This document shows, piece by piece, positions 27,009-35,720 of a stretch of DNA of 64,000 nucleotides. The DNA comes from Roseovarius sp. W115 (GTDB taxonomy: Bacteria > Pseudomonadota > Alphaproteobacteria > Rhodobacterales > Rhodobacteraceae). The notes under the pieces were generated by a model. The model was not told the origin of the DNA and searched no databases. It was given only the letters and a program-made list of their open reading frames with translations. Position numbers and translations under genes: made by a program. Positions within the stretch are counted from its first letter, which is position 1; every line of letters starts with the position of its first letter. The stretch covers positions 186,001 to 250,000 of the forward strand of contig NZ_CP146606.1 of assembly GCF_032842945.2 (NCBI RefSeq), in the 5' to 3' direction.

Positions 27009-27995
27009 TCACCAGAGCGGTTTTGCTCGCGGGATCGGGAATGAAGGGCCAAAGCGCACCGAGTTCACCAAGGGTAGACCAAACGTCTCGCAGTCCAGCC
27101 GATATATATCACCGTCTTCGACCACCTCACCTTGGGCCGTGCTCATCACCGCATTGCCGAAATAAAGCACGTGGATATCGCCAGGGATGTACCACTGGCT
27201 GTATTTGAAATAATGCGCCTCAATATTTGCGATAGAATGCAGCATGTTGGCCTCGCCAGTGCGGAACTTTGCCTGCCATTGCACTTCACCGTCGCGCTCA
27301 AGGGTGATCCGGGCCGGGATATCTTCGGGCAGGTCGCCCACCAGCAGCTCCGGCCCAAGCGACACCTCGCGCTTTTTGGATTGCGCCAGGTGATAGACGT
27401 TTCTGAAATACATCTCTTCATCGGAGAACTCATTGCCCAGCGTGTAACCAAGGCAATGACCCGTCCTGTCGGGGCCGATCAGGTAGATACCTGCGATCTC
27501 GGCCTCCTCGCCCGGCCCCACGCCATAAAAAGGATGCTCCACCGCGCTACCAGGTGGAACGAGGATGTAGCCATTGCCCTTGAAGAACCATTCAGGCTGC
27601 GCCCCCCATTCGCCCGGTGCAGGTTTTCCGCCACGCTGGCCCAGCATCAGGGTCTTGAAATGATCGGGCCAGGCGTCTTCATCGGGGCCGTGATCGGGCT
27701 CTGTGGCGACCCAGGCTTTGTGCGAAAGCCCTGAGCCACTGACCAGCAGATGCGCTGGGTCAGGATGGTCGATCGGTGTGAGCACCCGTCCCTCGTCCAG
27801 AGCAGCAACCAGATCAACCACCTCTTCTGTCGCGCAGGCAAGGGCCAGATCAGTCAGCTTGGTTTGTGTTTGCAACGCCTGCATCGCCAATTCGCGGATG
27901 CCCGCGACATCCGCCAGCTTACGGCTGGTGCCGGTGTCATCGGTGGCGCAGACGATCTTTTGACCCTGCGCGTTCAGAAGCTGTGAAAGTCTCAT
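27009..27995 (-). CDS. GguC/AraD1-like FAH-family protein
   Basis: The protein has 328 residues from ATG 27995, with GGGAGAG upstream. The fumarylacetoacetate-hydrolase-like fold carries WFFKGNGYILVPPGSAVEHP and GIYLIGPDRTGHCLGYTLGN. Related AraD1/GguC proteins are associated with sugar-acid catabolism (dehydration or hydrolysis of 2-keto-3-deoxy acids). In this operon it would act on a keto acid downstream of transamination, by inference only. It is preceded by the triple-RidA gene at a 14-bp gap. Confidence 0.8.
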   Translation of the reverse strand: MRLSQLLNAQGQKIVCATDDTGTSRKLADVAGIRELAMQALQTQTKLTDLALACATEEVVDLVAALDEGRVLTPIDHPDPAHLLVSGSGLSHKAWVATEPDHGPDEDAWPDHFKTLMLGQRGGKPAPGEWGAQPEWFFKGNGYILVPPGSAVEHPFYGVGPGEEAEIAGIYLIGPDRTGHCLGYTLGNEFSDEEMYFRNVYHLAQSKKREVSLGPELLVGDLPEDIPARITLERDGEVQWQAKFRTGEANMLHSIANIEAHYFKYSQWYIPGDIHVLYFGNAVMSTAQGEVVEDGDIYRLDCETFGLPLVNSVRFGPSFPIPRAKPLW

Positions 27996-28009
27996 GGCTC
28001 TCTCCCTCT

Positions 28010-29200
28010 TTATTCTTTCACCAATATAGCCTCGACCTCGATGCGCTGGCCCGGATGGGTCAGACTGTCGAGAGGCAGGCCAACCGAGCCGGGGCCGGGT
28101 TTTTCGAACCAATCACTGCGCGTCTGGAGGTTGGAGTTGAACTCTTCCACCGTGCTCAGCACGTAGTACGAGTTGGTCTTGTGCACATCCTGCAACCGCC
28201 CGCCGAGGTCGCGCATGAGTGTGTCGATGCGGGCCATACTTTGCTCGGTCTGGGCGATGTGCTCGCCAGAGGCACCAACGGTGCCGTCGCTCTGGACGGT
28301 TGAGATCCCTCCAGCAAAGATCATGTCCTCGCAGGCAATCGCATGCCGCCACATGGCCGGGCCTGGTGCGGCGTCAAGCCCCGCGTGTTGTTTGGGCAGG
28401 GCATCACCATCCTCACCGCGCATGGCCCAGGCGCTGAGGGATATCTGCTTGCCCTCCGGATAAAGGCGCGGCAGTGGGATTGCCGTAAGAGCCGGTGCGG
28501 CCGCGCCAAAGCGGGATTTCAGAAGGGTCTGACAAGCAGCCCAATCGTCTTGGGACGCCCTCACGTCATAGAAGATATTGAGCCGCACTACATCCGCAAG
28601 CTCTGCATTCAGATCGGCGAGCACCGTCTCAAGCTGATCCAGAATGGCAGCACATTGGGCGCTCAGGTCGCCGGGGTGCAGCACCTCGCCGCCCGGCGCA
28701 CGCGCCACCTGTTCACCAACATAGATCATGTGTTTGCACTTCACACCTTGCGCCAACGATCCGCCGGGGTGGTAAAACCCTTGCGGATCGGCGGAGGCGC
28801 GAGCAAACACCTCTCCGTTCTGGCCACGCATGGCATAGGTGCAGATCTCGACCAGCAATTCAGGCAGCACCAGCCGGTCAAACGGAACCATCTCCAACGT
28901 GGCCCCAATTAGGTCGGGCAACTGATCAAGAATGCTCTGGCGATAGGCATCCTCGTCCACATCACCTTTGTTCACGTAAGACACGCGCAGATTGGTGATG
29001 TCGCCTTCGTCACAATCGATATCCGCCAGAAGCTTGCGGATATGGCCGATGCTCACTGTGGTTTGCATGGCAAGATCGTCAGGGTGATCGAGGTCAAGCT
29101 GGGGGTTCAGAACGACCATATCGTTGGAGTGGATTGCCATGGTCCAAGGGTGATCCACGTCCAGTTCAAAGTTCTTCGGATTGAAATTCTTGCGCGGCAT
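28010..29200 (-). CDS. Triple RidA/YjgF-fold protein
   Basis: The protein has 396 residues, made of three consecutive RidA-like domains (about 20-132, 140-262, 280-396). Each has the RidA core pattern: NLRVSYVNKGD, VVRLNIFYDVRAS, VHKTNSYYVLSTVEEF, ending in LLVEICTYAMRG, ISLSAWAMRG and RIEVEAILVKE. Normal RidA proteins are about 130 residues and assemble as trimers with active sites between subunits, so this is a covalent pseudo-trimer. By eye I find no residue equivalent to E. coli RidA Arg105 in any domain, so enamine/imine deaminase activity is doubtful. It sits in the GntR-controlled operon. Confidence 0.82.
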   Translation of the reverse strand: MPRKNFNPKNFELDVDHPWTMAIHSNDMVVLNPQLDLDHPDDLAMQTTVSIGHIRKLLADIDCDEGDITNLRVSYVNKGDVDEDAYRQSILDQLPDLIGATLEMVPFDRLVLPELLVEICTYAMRGQNGEVFARASADPQGFYHPGGSLAQGVKCKHMIYVGEQVARAPGGEVLHPGDLSAQCAAILDQLETVLADLNAELADVVRLNIFYDVRASQDDWAACQTLLKSRFGAAAPALTAIPLPRLYPEGKQISLSAWAMRGEDGDALPKQHAGLDAAPGPAMWRHAIACEDMIFAGGISTVQSDGTVGASGEHIAQTEQSMARIDTLMRDLGGRLQDVHKTNSYYVLSTVEEFNSNLQTRSDWFEKPGPGSVGLPLDSLTHPGQRIEVEAILVKE

Positions 29201-29209
29201 AAGCGCCTC

Positions 29210-30418
29210 CTATTCCGCGGGGCGGTTTTGCAATTGTCCGTTGAGATAGTGCAGCGCGCTGGTCACATGCAGCTCAACGCCGATGGCCAGCCCGTCCTCG
29301 TCGATGTCAAAGCTGGGGTGGTGATGCGGGAAGTCTGTCTTCTTCTCGGGGTTGGCGACGCCGACGAAATAGAATGTACCCGGCACCTCTTGGGAGAAGC
29401 GGCAGAAATCCTCTCCGATCATGGTGACATACGGCACAATCTTGTTGTCGGTCCCGGCAATCACATCCGTCGCCGCGCTGCGCACGATGGCGCTGATCTC
29501 GGCATCGTTGATCACGGCCGGGTCGTGGAAGGTCCATTCCAGCTGATACTCCATACGATGCGCTGCACATATGCCCGAAACGATCCGCTCGAACCGGTCG
29601 AGCAGATACTCCCCCGGTTCCTTTTTCGAATTGAACAGGCAACGCAATGTGCCTTGCAGTTCAACCTTGTCAGGGATGATGTTGGCCGCCGTTCCGGCAT
29701 GTATCGACCCAAAGACAAGGGCGACCGCCTTGTGGGGGCTCAGCTCACGCGTCTGGATCGCCTGCAACTGTTGGATCACCCCGGCAGCCCCTAAAATCGG
29801 GTCAACCGCATCCTCCGGCACCGCCGTATGCCCGCCAAGGCCCTTGAGGGTGAGACGAAAGACATTAGCCTCGGCCATGACCGGGCCATCATCAGCAGAG
29901 ATTGTGCCGATGCGCATCCCGGTCATCAGATGCGTGCCCATGACCGCATCGACACTCGGGTTCTGCATCACACCCGCCTCAACCATATCGAGCGCACAGC
30001 CGTTTTCCTCATTCGGCTGGAACACGAACTTCACATCGCCTTTCAGACTCTCGCGGTTCTCGGACAGGATTTTCGCCGCGATCATCATCATCGAAGTATG
30101 CCCGTCATGACCGCAGGCATGCATCACGCCAGGGGTCTTTGAAGCGAACTCGAGCCCTGTGGCTTCTTGAATAGGCAAGGCATCCATGTCGGCCCGCAGC
30201 ATCAGCGTTTTGCCCGGTTGTCCACCTTTCAACAAGCCGATCACACCTGTGCCGCACATGCGCGAAACCTCCAGGCCCAGGCCCTTGAGATAGTCTTCAA
30301 CGATGCCGGCAGTGCGATGCTCTTCCATCCCAAGTTCGGGATGCATGTGAAAGTCGCGTCGCAGGGCAATCAGCTCGTCTTCCAGCTCTTTCACGCGGGT
30401 TTTGATGTCAAAGGGCAT
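29210..30418 (-). CDS. M20-family amidohydrolase
   Basis: The protein has 402 residues. Metal ligands and the catalytic Glu are visible: RRDFHMHPELGMEE, LRADMDALPIQE, HACGHDGHTSMMM, FQPNEENG, GTHL and the C-terminal HHHPSFDIDEDGL. The family hydrolyses N-acyl amino acids, hippurate or IAA conjugates to free an amino acid. In place of the common PAEE the loop reads PNEE. It precedes the triple-RidA gene by 9 bp and follows the aminotransferase by 24 bp. It probably releases the amino compound that the aminotransferase then uses. Confidence 0.9.
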   Translation of the reverse strand: MPFDIKTRVKELEDELIALRRDFHMHPELGMEEHRTAGIVEDYLKGLGLEVSRMCGTGVIGLLKGGQPGKTLMLRADMDALPIQEATGLEFASKTPGVMHACGHDGHTSMMMIAAKILSENRESLKGDVKFVFQPNEENGCALDMVEAGVMQNPSVDAVMGTHLMTGMRIGTISADDGPVMAEANVFRLTLKGLGGHTAVPEDAVDPILGAAGVIQQLQAIQTRELSPHKAVALVFGSIHAGTAANIIPDKVELQGTLRCLFNSKKEPGEYLLDRFERIVSGICAAHRMEYQLEWTFHDPAVINDAEISAIVRSAATDVIAGTDNKIVPYVTMIGEDFCRFSQEVPGTFYFVGVANPEKKTDFPHHHPSFDIDEDGLAIGVELHVTSALHYLNGQLQNRPAE

Positions 30419-30442
30419 GATGGTGTCCTTTCCGGCAATGTG

Positions 30443-31597
30443 TCATGTGCGCAGCGTTGCGACAGCGCGTCCGATCCGGTCGATGGCCCTGCGCAGCTCG
30501 TTATCCTCGACGGCGAAGGAGAGGCGCAGATAACCCTCCCCATTCTCGCCAAAAATAAGCCCTGGGATGGTGATCACCTGCTGTTCCTTGAGGATGTGAT
30601 CGGCCAAGTCCCACGAGGACAGCCCCAGTGCCTTGATGTTGGGGAAAGCATAGAAGGTGCTTTCGGGCATGATGCACGAGATACCTTCGATGGCGTTGAG
30701 CCCGTCATGCACAATGTGCCGCCGCCGTTCGTAGGCTGCGGTCATCTGATGCACACAGTCTTGCGGGCCGGAAATCGCGGCCAAAGCTGCGCGTTGCGAC
30801 ACGGCCGTGACACCCGAAACCAGATGCTCCATCAGCTTTTCCATTTCGGCGATCACCTCAGACGTGCCCACCGCATAGCCCACGCGCCAGCCGGTCATGG
30901 CGTAGGTCTTGGACAGAGTGAAAGCGGTGATCGTGCGTTCCTTCATCCCTGGAAAGGCCGCGATACTGACGTGCTCACGACCATCAAACATCAGGTCCTC
31001 GTAAGGCTCATCCGAGAACACGAACAGATCATGCTCGATGGCGATATCAGCAACCTCCTGCATCAACGCGCGGCCAAATACGGCCCCGGTGGGGTTGGAG
31101 GGCGAGTTGATCACAATCAGCTTGGTCTTGTCGGTCAGCGCCGCGCGCAGGTCCGCCGGATCGAGCCGGAAGCCGTTTTCCTCTCGCAGTGACACCGCGA
31201 CCGGCACACCGCCAAAAAGCCGGATTTGCGAGAAGTAATCATAGCCCGGGTCCATGATGATCACCTCATCACCCGGTTCGATGAAATTCAGCATGGTGTT
31301 GAATACCACCTGCATGGCCCCGACTGTGACCATGATCTCGGTCTCCGGATCGGCGATGACGCCGTTCTGGCGCTTCAGCTTCTCGGCAATCGCCTTGCGT
31401 ACATCCAGAAAGCCCTGTGCAGGAGGATAGCGGGTGTAGCCTTCATCCAACGCGATCTTGGCTGCGCAAATAATATGGCCCGGGGTATCGAAGTCAGGCT
31501 GGCCGATTCCAAGATTGATCACATTGTCGTAGACGCTGGCCTTAGCGTGCATGTTCCTGATACCCGACCATTCGACCCGAGCGATTCGTTTTGTCAT
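30443..31597 (-). CDS. Class I/II PLP-dependent aminotransferase
   Basis: The protein has 384 residues from ATG 31597 (an alternative GTG lies at 31615). Fold-type I features: INLGIGQPDFDTP, GYTRYPPAQGFLDVR, NSPSNPTGAVF, VFSDEPYEDL, the PLP lysine in TLSKTYAMTGWRVGY and a C-terminal LRLSFAV with the substrate Arg. It resembles the aspartate-aminotransferase Ib group. It is the first gene of the operon, and the 17-bp operator lies 53 bp upstream. Confidence 0.92.
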   Translation of the reverse strand: MTKRIARVEWSGIRNMHAKASVYDNVINLGIGQPDFDTPGHIICAAKIALDEGYTRYPPAQGFLDVRKAIAEKLKRQNGVIADPETEIMVTVGAMQVVFNTMLNFIEPGDEVIIMDPGYDYFSQIRLFGGVPVAVSLREENGFRLDPADLRAALTDKTKLIVINSPSNPTGAVFGRALMQEVADIAIEHDLFVFSDEPYEDLMFDGREHVSIAAFPGMKERTITAFTLSKTYAMTGWRVGYAVGTSEVIAEMEKLMEHLVSGVTAVSQRAALAAISGPQDCVHQMTAAYERRRHIVHDGLNAIEGISCIMPESTFYAFPNIKALGLSSWDLADHILKEQQVITIPGLIFGENGEGYLRLSFAVEDNELRRAIDRIGRAVATLRT

Positions 31598-31649
31598 ACT
31601 TTTGAATTTATTCACTTTTACAGCTCTTCACCCAATGAAAGGACGATAG

Positions 31650-31666
31650 TATATCAGTAATATGAT
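31650..31666 (-). promoter_or_regulatory. Predicted GntR operator 2 (upstream of aminotransferase)
   Basis: TATATCA-GTA-ATATGAT, the same as the site before gntR except for the 3-nt centre, with a TATCA-N6-TGATA inverted repeat. Two such 14-of-14 matches at both ends of one locus are unlikely to be coincidence. Confidence 0.75.
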
Positions 31667-31760
31667 AGCTCGTTTCTATAAGATATCGTAAATATTCTTC
31701 ACGTTGTGTTCATACACCAGCGATGACCACCCACGGGGCACACCACATGGTTAACCAGAG

Positions 31761-32174
31761 GTGGCCAAGCCCACCAGATTGTTTCCTTTGCACAACAATG
31801 CCGAATTCCACAGCGGACAAAACTGGACTTCGGCGCGACGTCGAGCGGTAGTGTTCGTACCTTTGATGCCGCCCGGAAACACCGGGCTCCACTCAGTACC
31901 AGGTGAAGGTTTGGCCTTTGCTGAAAGAGTGGAGACAAAGACGACAATCGAGACCAAGCGTCGTCTGAAGCAAATCGCAGCCGGGAATCTCGTACCGACC
32001 GTTGCCAAACCCGGATCCCACCTGGTTCGGGAATGGAACGGGAAAACCTATCAGGTTGAAGTGATGGATAGTGGCTTCGTGATGGATGGCAAGACTTGGC
32101 GGTCTCTATCGGCCGTCGCCAGACACATCACCGGTGCCCGATGGTCTGGACCGGGCTTTTTCGGGGTGCAGTGA
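31761..32174 (+). pseudogene. DUF2924-family remnant
   Basis: The C-terminal about 75 residues (AKPGSHLVREWNGKTYQVEV, GFVMDGKTWRSLSAVARHIT, GARWSGPGFFG) match DUF2924 proteins, which are encoded directly before large serine recombinases in integrated elements. The N-terminal half reads as unrelated sequence, so it is truncated or scrambled. Its stop overlaps the start of the recombinase remnant (TGATG), preserving the ancestral coupling. Confidence 0.7.
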
Positions 32175-32320
32175 TGCGCCGCATCCGTTGTGCCACATAC
32201 ATCCGCAAGAGTTCCGAATAGGGTTTGTAACAAGACTTCAGTTCGCTTGATGCCCAGCGTGAGGCCTTGAGGCCTATATCACGTGCCAGAGCCATGAAGG
32301 CTGGCAGGTGTTGCCGGATC
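32174..32320 (+). pseudogene. Serine recombinase N-terminal remnant
   Basis: From ATG 32174 the translation MRRIRCATYIRKSSE-stop-GL-stop-QDFSSLDAQREA is the resolvase catalytic start (RKSSE, QDFSSLDAQREA). It has two in-frame stops, then a frameshift into AYITCQSHEGW. The rest of the enzyme is gone. With the DUF2924 remnant it marks an extinct site-specific integration module. Confidence 0.75.
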
Positions 32321-32445
32321 ATTGTAAAGACGAGGGTATCTCGGGCACTCACAATCAACATTTCTGAGAAATTGAGTTGTGCTGAATCATCAAGCTTAAA
32401 CACCTTTGGGATATTTGGTTTTTCTTCTAGTTGTGTAGCCACCTC

Positions 32446-32601
32446 TCAGGCTGCATCGTTGATCAAATCGGCAGCTAGCATAAGCCGTACGTCCGATGTT
32501 TCGAAATCAACACAGTCCAATTCACAGTCGACTATCGCTCGAATTTCTTCACTGCTCAGTGGCGATAGAGCTGCCTCGAAGATTTGTTCAATGGTGTTCA
32601 T
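32446..32601 (-). CDS. Possible 51-residue protein
   Basis: ATG 32601 opens MNTIEQIFEAALSPLSSEEI and stops at 32446-32448. The same frame stays open beyond the TGA for another 100 codons (EKPNIPKVFKLDDSAQLNF), so this may be a longer gene broken by one stop, antisense to the recombinase remnant. No family is recognised and there is no strong ribosome site. It is listed as a weak candidate. Confidence 0.3.
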   Translation of the reverse strand: MNTIEQIFEAALSPLSSEEIRAIVDCELDCVDFETSDVRLMLAADLINDAA

Positions 32602-32847
32602 TTTTAAAGCCTGCTTTCAAACAACTCGAGTAACTTCGATTGAAGTTCAGCGCTGAGGTATCCAAGCAGACGGGCCAAATTTACGCAAAAGCATGAATTG
32701 CCTAAATGTCCTTACTGAACATCATAAGTTCACGTCCGGTTTGAGTCCGAACCAGCCTTTGCCGCTATGCGCAATTTTCATCCTGCGCCGTGAAGATGCC
32801 TTGGGTTTGCCCTCGCGATGCCCACTTCCTTGTTCACGTAGACAAGT

Positions 32848-33095
32848 ATGTCTGGAAATTACTGGGATCATCACACAGGTCCACACCTGAAGCCGAAGAC
32901 AGAGGAACCCGAGGTACGCCGACGGTGCCACATCTGTCATGGATCGAGCTTGATGCACTGTCGTATCTGCTCGGGCAAGGGGAAGTCCTGAAAGGTCGCG
33001 ACCTCAATGGGCGCGCTGTCTTCACTCAGTGCGAGGGGTGTTACGGCAGAAAAACGGTCCGCTGTACAACGTGTGCTGGATCGGGTTGGTTGTAA
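32848..33095 (+). pseudogene. Small double zinc-finger (DnaJ-type CxxCxG) protein, frameshifted
   Basis: From ATG 32848 (MSGNYWDHHTGPHLKPK) the frame encodes CHICHGSSLMHCRICSGKG and then meets a stop at 32989. Adding one base in the G4 run 32979-32982 joins it to the other frame, which encodes CEGCYGRKTVRCTTCAGSG before a stop at 33095. The repaired product would be about 82 residues with two DnaJ-cysteine-rich-type zinc centres and no J domain. A complementary pair of fingers in adjacent frames strongly argues that the join is real. Function is unknown. Confidence 0.7.
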
Positions 33096-33180
33096 TCAGT
33101 CGCAGCAGTTCCGAGCCCGACGTCCAGTGCTCAAATCTTATCGAAAACCAATCCCAGACAGGCCAAGGTTCATAACCGCT

Positions 33181-33648
33181 TCACCCGACCTCATAGCGCG
33201 CCTCATAGGTCACGGGAAAGTTCACCGAGCGCGCAATGAAGCAGGTTTTGTGGATTTCATGGTGGATAGCATCCGCCTTGGCCAGGTCCGTGCCGTCCGG
33301 CACAGTGATCACCGGGCGCAGTGTGGCACTGAGAAACCGGCCTGCGCCCGAGGGCAGGCTTTCCCCCACGGCCAGAGGGTCATCAACATATCCCTGCACG
33401 ACGATGCCAGCGTCGCTGGCCAGATGCAGATACCAAAGCATGTGACAGGCGCTCAGTGAGGCAATCAGCAAATCTTCGGGGTTGTGCAGCGTTGGATCGC
33501 CCCCCAAAAGCGGGTCGTTGGAACAGTGCACCACTGGCTTGTTCGGGGTCTCGATGTTCCATGTGCGGTCATAGGCCCGATAGCTGGCAGTGCCCTGCCC
33601 GCGATTGCCGGTCCATGTCACGCGTGCGGTGTAGTCATGATTGGCCAA
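33181..33648 (-). CDS. OsmC/Ohr-family protein
   Basis: The protein has 155 residues. Both redox cysteines of the OsmC/Ohr fold are present, in LSACHMLWYLHLA and HKTCFIARSVNFPV, with the conserved NPEDLLIASLSAC helix. The family detoxifies organic hydroperoxides with a thiol-based mechanism in the cytoplasm. The start overlaps the end of the 5-formyl-THF cyclo-ligase gene by 14 bp. Confidence 0.9.
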   Translation of the reverse strand: MANHDYTARVTWTGNRGQGTASYRAYDRTWNIETPNKPVVHCSNDPLLGGDPTLHNPEDLLIASLSACHMLWYLHLASDAGIVVQGYVDDPLAVGESLPSGAGRFLSATLRPVITVPDGTDLAKADAIHHEIHKTCFIARSVNFPVTYEARYEVG

Positions 33649-34201
33649 ATTCGATCACCTCTGCTTCTGTGACCACCATGTTGAGAGGTTGATCCGTCGG
33701 CTCCAGCGGCAGATTTTCTGCCTCCTGCGCGCCATAGGCAAATCCAATCGCCAAGGTGCCACGTCTGGCGCGCAGCCGCTCCAGCGTACGGTCATAGAAG
33801 CCGCCGCCATAGCCCAACCTCCCACCATGCCGATCAAAGGCCACCAGTGGCACGATCAGGATTTCAGGCTCAAAAAAGTCATCCACGTCCGGAATTTGCG
33901 CGCCAAATGGCCCGTCTTTCAACGCACATCCCGGCTCCCACCTGGAGAAATCAAGCGGTTGTCCTTCGGCTTTGATCACCGGCACACCAACAGGGCCATG
34001 TGCCGCCACCTCGGCCATGGCGGGCAACGGGTCTATCTCTGTGCGAATGGGCATGTAACCCGCCAGTGGCACGCCGCGATATCCGGCCAAAACCTGCGAC
34101 AACAGCCCCGCGGCACCAGGCGGTGCGGCCTCATGGGCCGCCTTGCGTCGCGCAAAGGCCGCCTTGCGGGCTTCGGCCTTGATGATTGCCAGGTCGTTCA
34201 T
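33635..34201 (-). CDS. 5-formyltetrahydrofolate cyclo-ligase
   Basis: The protein has 188 residues and uses ATP to convert 5-formyl-THF to 5,10-methenyl-THF. Motifs: MPIRTEIDPLP near residue 50, IVPLVAFDRHGGRLGYGGGFYDR (shown as VPLVAFDR and GGRLGYGGGFYDR) and ATP-binding ARRKAA at the N-terminus. ATG 34201 overlaps the mgtE stop (ATGA), so the two are translationally coupled. Confidence 0.93.
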   Translation of the reverse strand: MNDLAIIKAEARKAAFARRKAAHEAAPPGAAGLLSQVLAGYRGVPLAGYMPIRTEIDPLPAMAEVAAHGPVGVPVIKAEGQPLDFSRWEPGCALKDGPFGAQIPDVDDFFEPEILIVPLVAFDRHGGRLGYGGGFYDRTLERLRARRGTLAIGFAYGAQEAENLPLEPTDQPLNMVVTEAEVIEFGQS

Positions 34202-35592
34202 AGCAGCACCATGGCGGCCAGCCCGAGAAAGGCAAAGAAACCAACGACATCCGTGACCGTCGTCACAAAGGCTCCTGAGGCAAGTGCGGGGTCAATTCCC
34301 ATGCGTTCGAGCATGACGGGGATGACTGTTCCCGCAAGCCCGGCCATCACCATATTGATCACCATGGCGGCCCCGATGACATACCCAAGTTCCGGCCCGC
34401 CAAACCACAAAACGCCCACAATCCCCATCACCACCGCAAAGATCACGCCATTGACCAGCCCCACCAGCACCTCGCGCCGGATAAAACGCCAGACGTTGGA
34501 CCCGGTGAGGTCCTTGGTGGCGATGGCGCGCACCGCAACCGTCAGGCTTTGGGTGCCGGCATTGCCGCCCATCGAGGCCACGATCGGCATCAGAACAGCC
34601 AGCGCCACGATCTGCGCAATGGCCGCTTCGAACTGGGCAATGACCAGAGACGCAAAGATGGCCGTGACAAGGTTCACCGCCAACCATGGAAACCGCCGCT
34701 TGGTGGTATCGATGACCCGATCACTCAGGGAGCCCTCCTCACTGACACCAGCCAGACGCAGAATGTCTTCTTCGTGTTCTTCATCCAGCACGGCCATGGC
34801 GTCGTCGATGGTAATCACACCCACCAAGCGCTCGTTTTCATCGACCACGGGGGCCGAGATCAGGTGATACTGATTAAACGCATAAGCCACGTCGCCCTCA
34901 TCTTGCGCCACGGGAATGACGTGAAAGGTTTCTTCAACGATTGAGCTGAGCATGACTTCGCGGCGCGATGACATGAGTTTGCCCAAGGTCACATTTCCCA
35001 CCGGTTTCAGGCGCGGATCGACCAGCGTCACGTGATAGAATTGATCCGGCAAATCCTCTTGATTGCGAATAAAATCAATAGCTTCTCCCACGTTCCAATG
35101 CTCAGGCGCCATGACCACTTCGCGCTGCATCAAACGGCCGGCAGAATATTCGGGATAGGTCAGCGATTGCTCAACCAGCGTGCGGTCACTGTCTTCGAGA
35201 ACCTCAAGGATCGCTGCGGCCTGCCCCTCTTCGAGGTCTTCGACAAGGTCCACAACGTCGTCGGATTCCAGTTCCCGCACCGCCTCGGCCAGAACCTCGG
35301 GACGCAGAATCGAGATCACCTCTTCGCGAATGCTCTCGTCGAGCTCGGTCAGAACGTCACCGTCAAACTCGTGCCCGTAAAGCTCGATCAGGCGGCGGCG
35401 GTCAAAGGCGTTGATCTGTTCCAGAAGGTCGGCGATGTCAGCCGGGTGCAGCGGGTCAAGCTCGCCCCATAGCAATGCCTGATCGCTGATATCGACTGCG
35501 TACATGATGCGCGCCACGGCCTGACGGTCAAGCACATAGGCATCCTCGTCGCGCTCGGCCGTCTCTTCGATATCCTGCAGCTCTTCGGCCAT
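34198..35592 (-). CDS. mgtE: Magnesium transporter MgtE
   Basis: The protein has 464 residues from ATG 35592 (AAGGGAGAGG upstream). The order is an acidic N domain (about 20-130) with the right-handed superhelix motif LHPADIADLLEQ, two CBS domains (about 135-260; MQREVVMAPEHWNVGEAIDF, LISAPVVDENERLVGVITID), a plug helix, and a five-helix membrane domain with VLMPIVASMGGNAGTQSL. It is a Mg2+-gated channel in the inner membrane whose CBS/N domains close at high Mg2+. Confidence 0.96.
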   Translation of the reverse strand: MAEELQDIEETAERDEDAYVLDRQAVARIMYAVDISDQALLWGELDPLHPADIADLLEQINAFDRRRLIELYGHEFDGDVLTELDESIREEVISILRPEVLAEAVRELESDDVVDLVEDLEEGQAAAILEVLEDSDRTLVEQSLTYPEYSAGRLMQREVVMAPEHWNVGEAIDFIRNQEDLPDQFYHVTLVDPRLKPVGNVTLGKLMSSRREVMLSSIVEETFHVIPVAQDEGDVAYAFNQYHLISAPVVDENERLVGVITIDDAMAVLDEEHEEDILRLAGVSEEGSLSDRVIDTTKRRFPWLAVNLVTAIFASLVIAQFEAAIAQIVALAVLMPIVASMGGNAGTQSLTVAVRAIATKDLTGSNVWRFIRREVLVGLVNGVIFAVVMGIVGVLWFGGPELGYVIGAAMVINMVMAGLAGTVIPVMLERMGIDPALASGAFVTTVTDVVGFFAFLGLAAMVLL

Positions 35593-35720
35593 GCGCGCCC
35601 TCTCCCTTTGCCGCAAGCTTTACGGAATGAGGGCGCGAAAAACAACGCCAAGTCGCGCATTTACGGCACATGCGGCTGTGCGTATCCTGTGTCCGGGGCC
35701 AAGTGCAGCAAAGGGACATC

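Noticed and set aside
30167..31192. 341-residue plus-strand frame
   Set aside because: Antisense to the amidohydrolase and aminotransferase genes, His/Gln/Arg-rich shadow composition.
33641..34867. 408-residue plus-strand frame
   Set aside because: Antisense to the cyclo-ligase and mgtE genes. Low-complexity Thr/Ser/Ala composition typical of a shadow frame.
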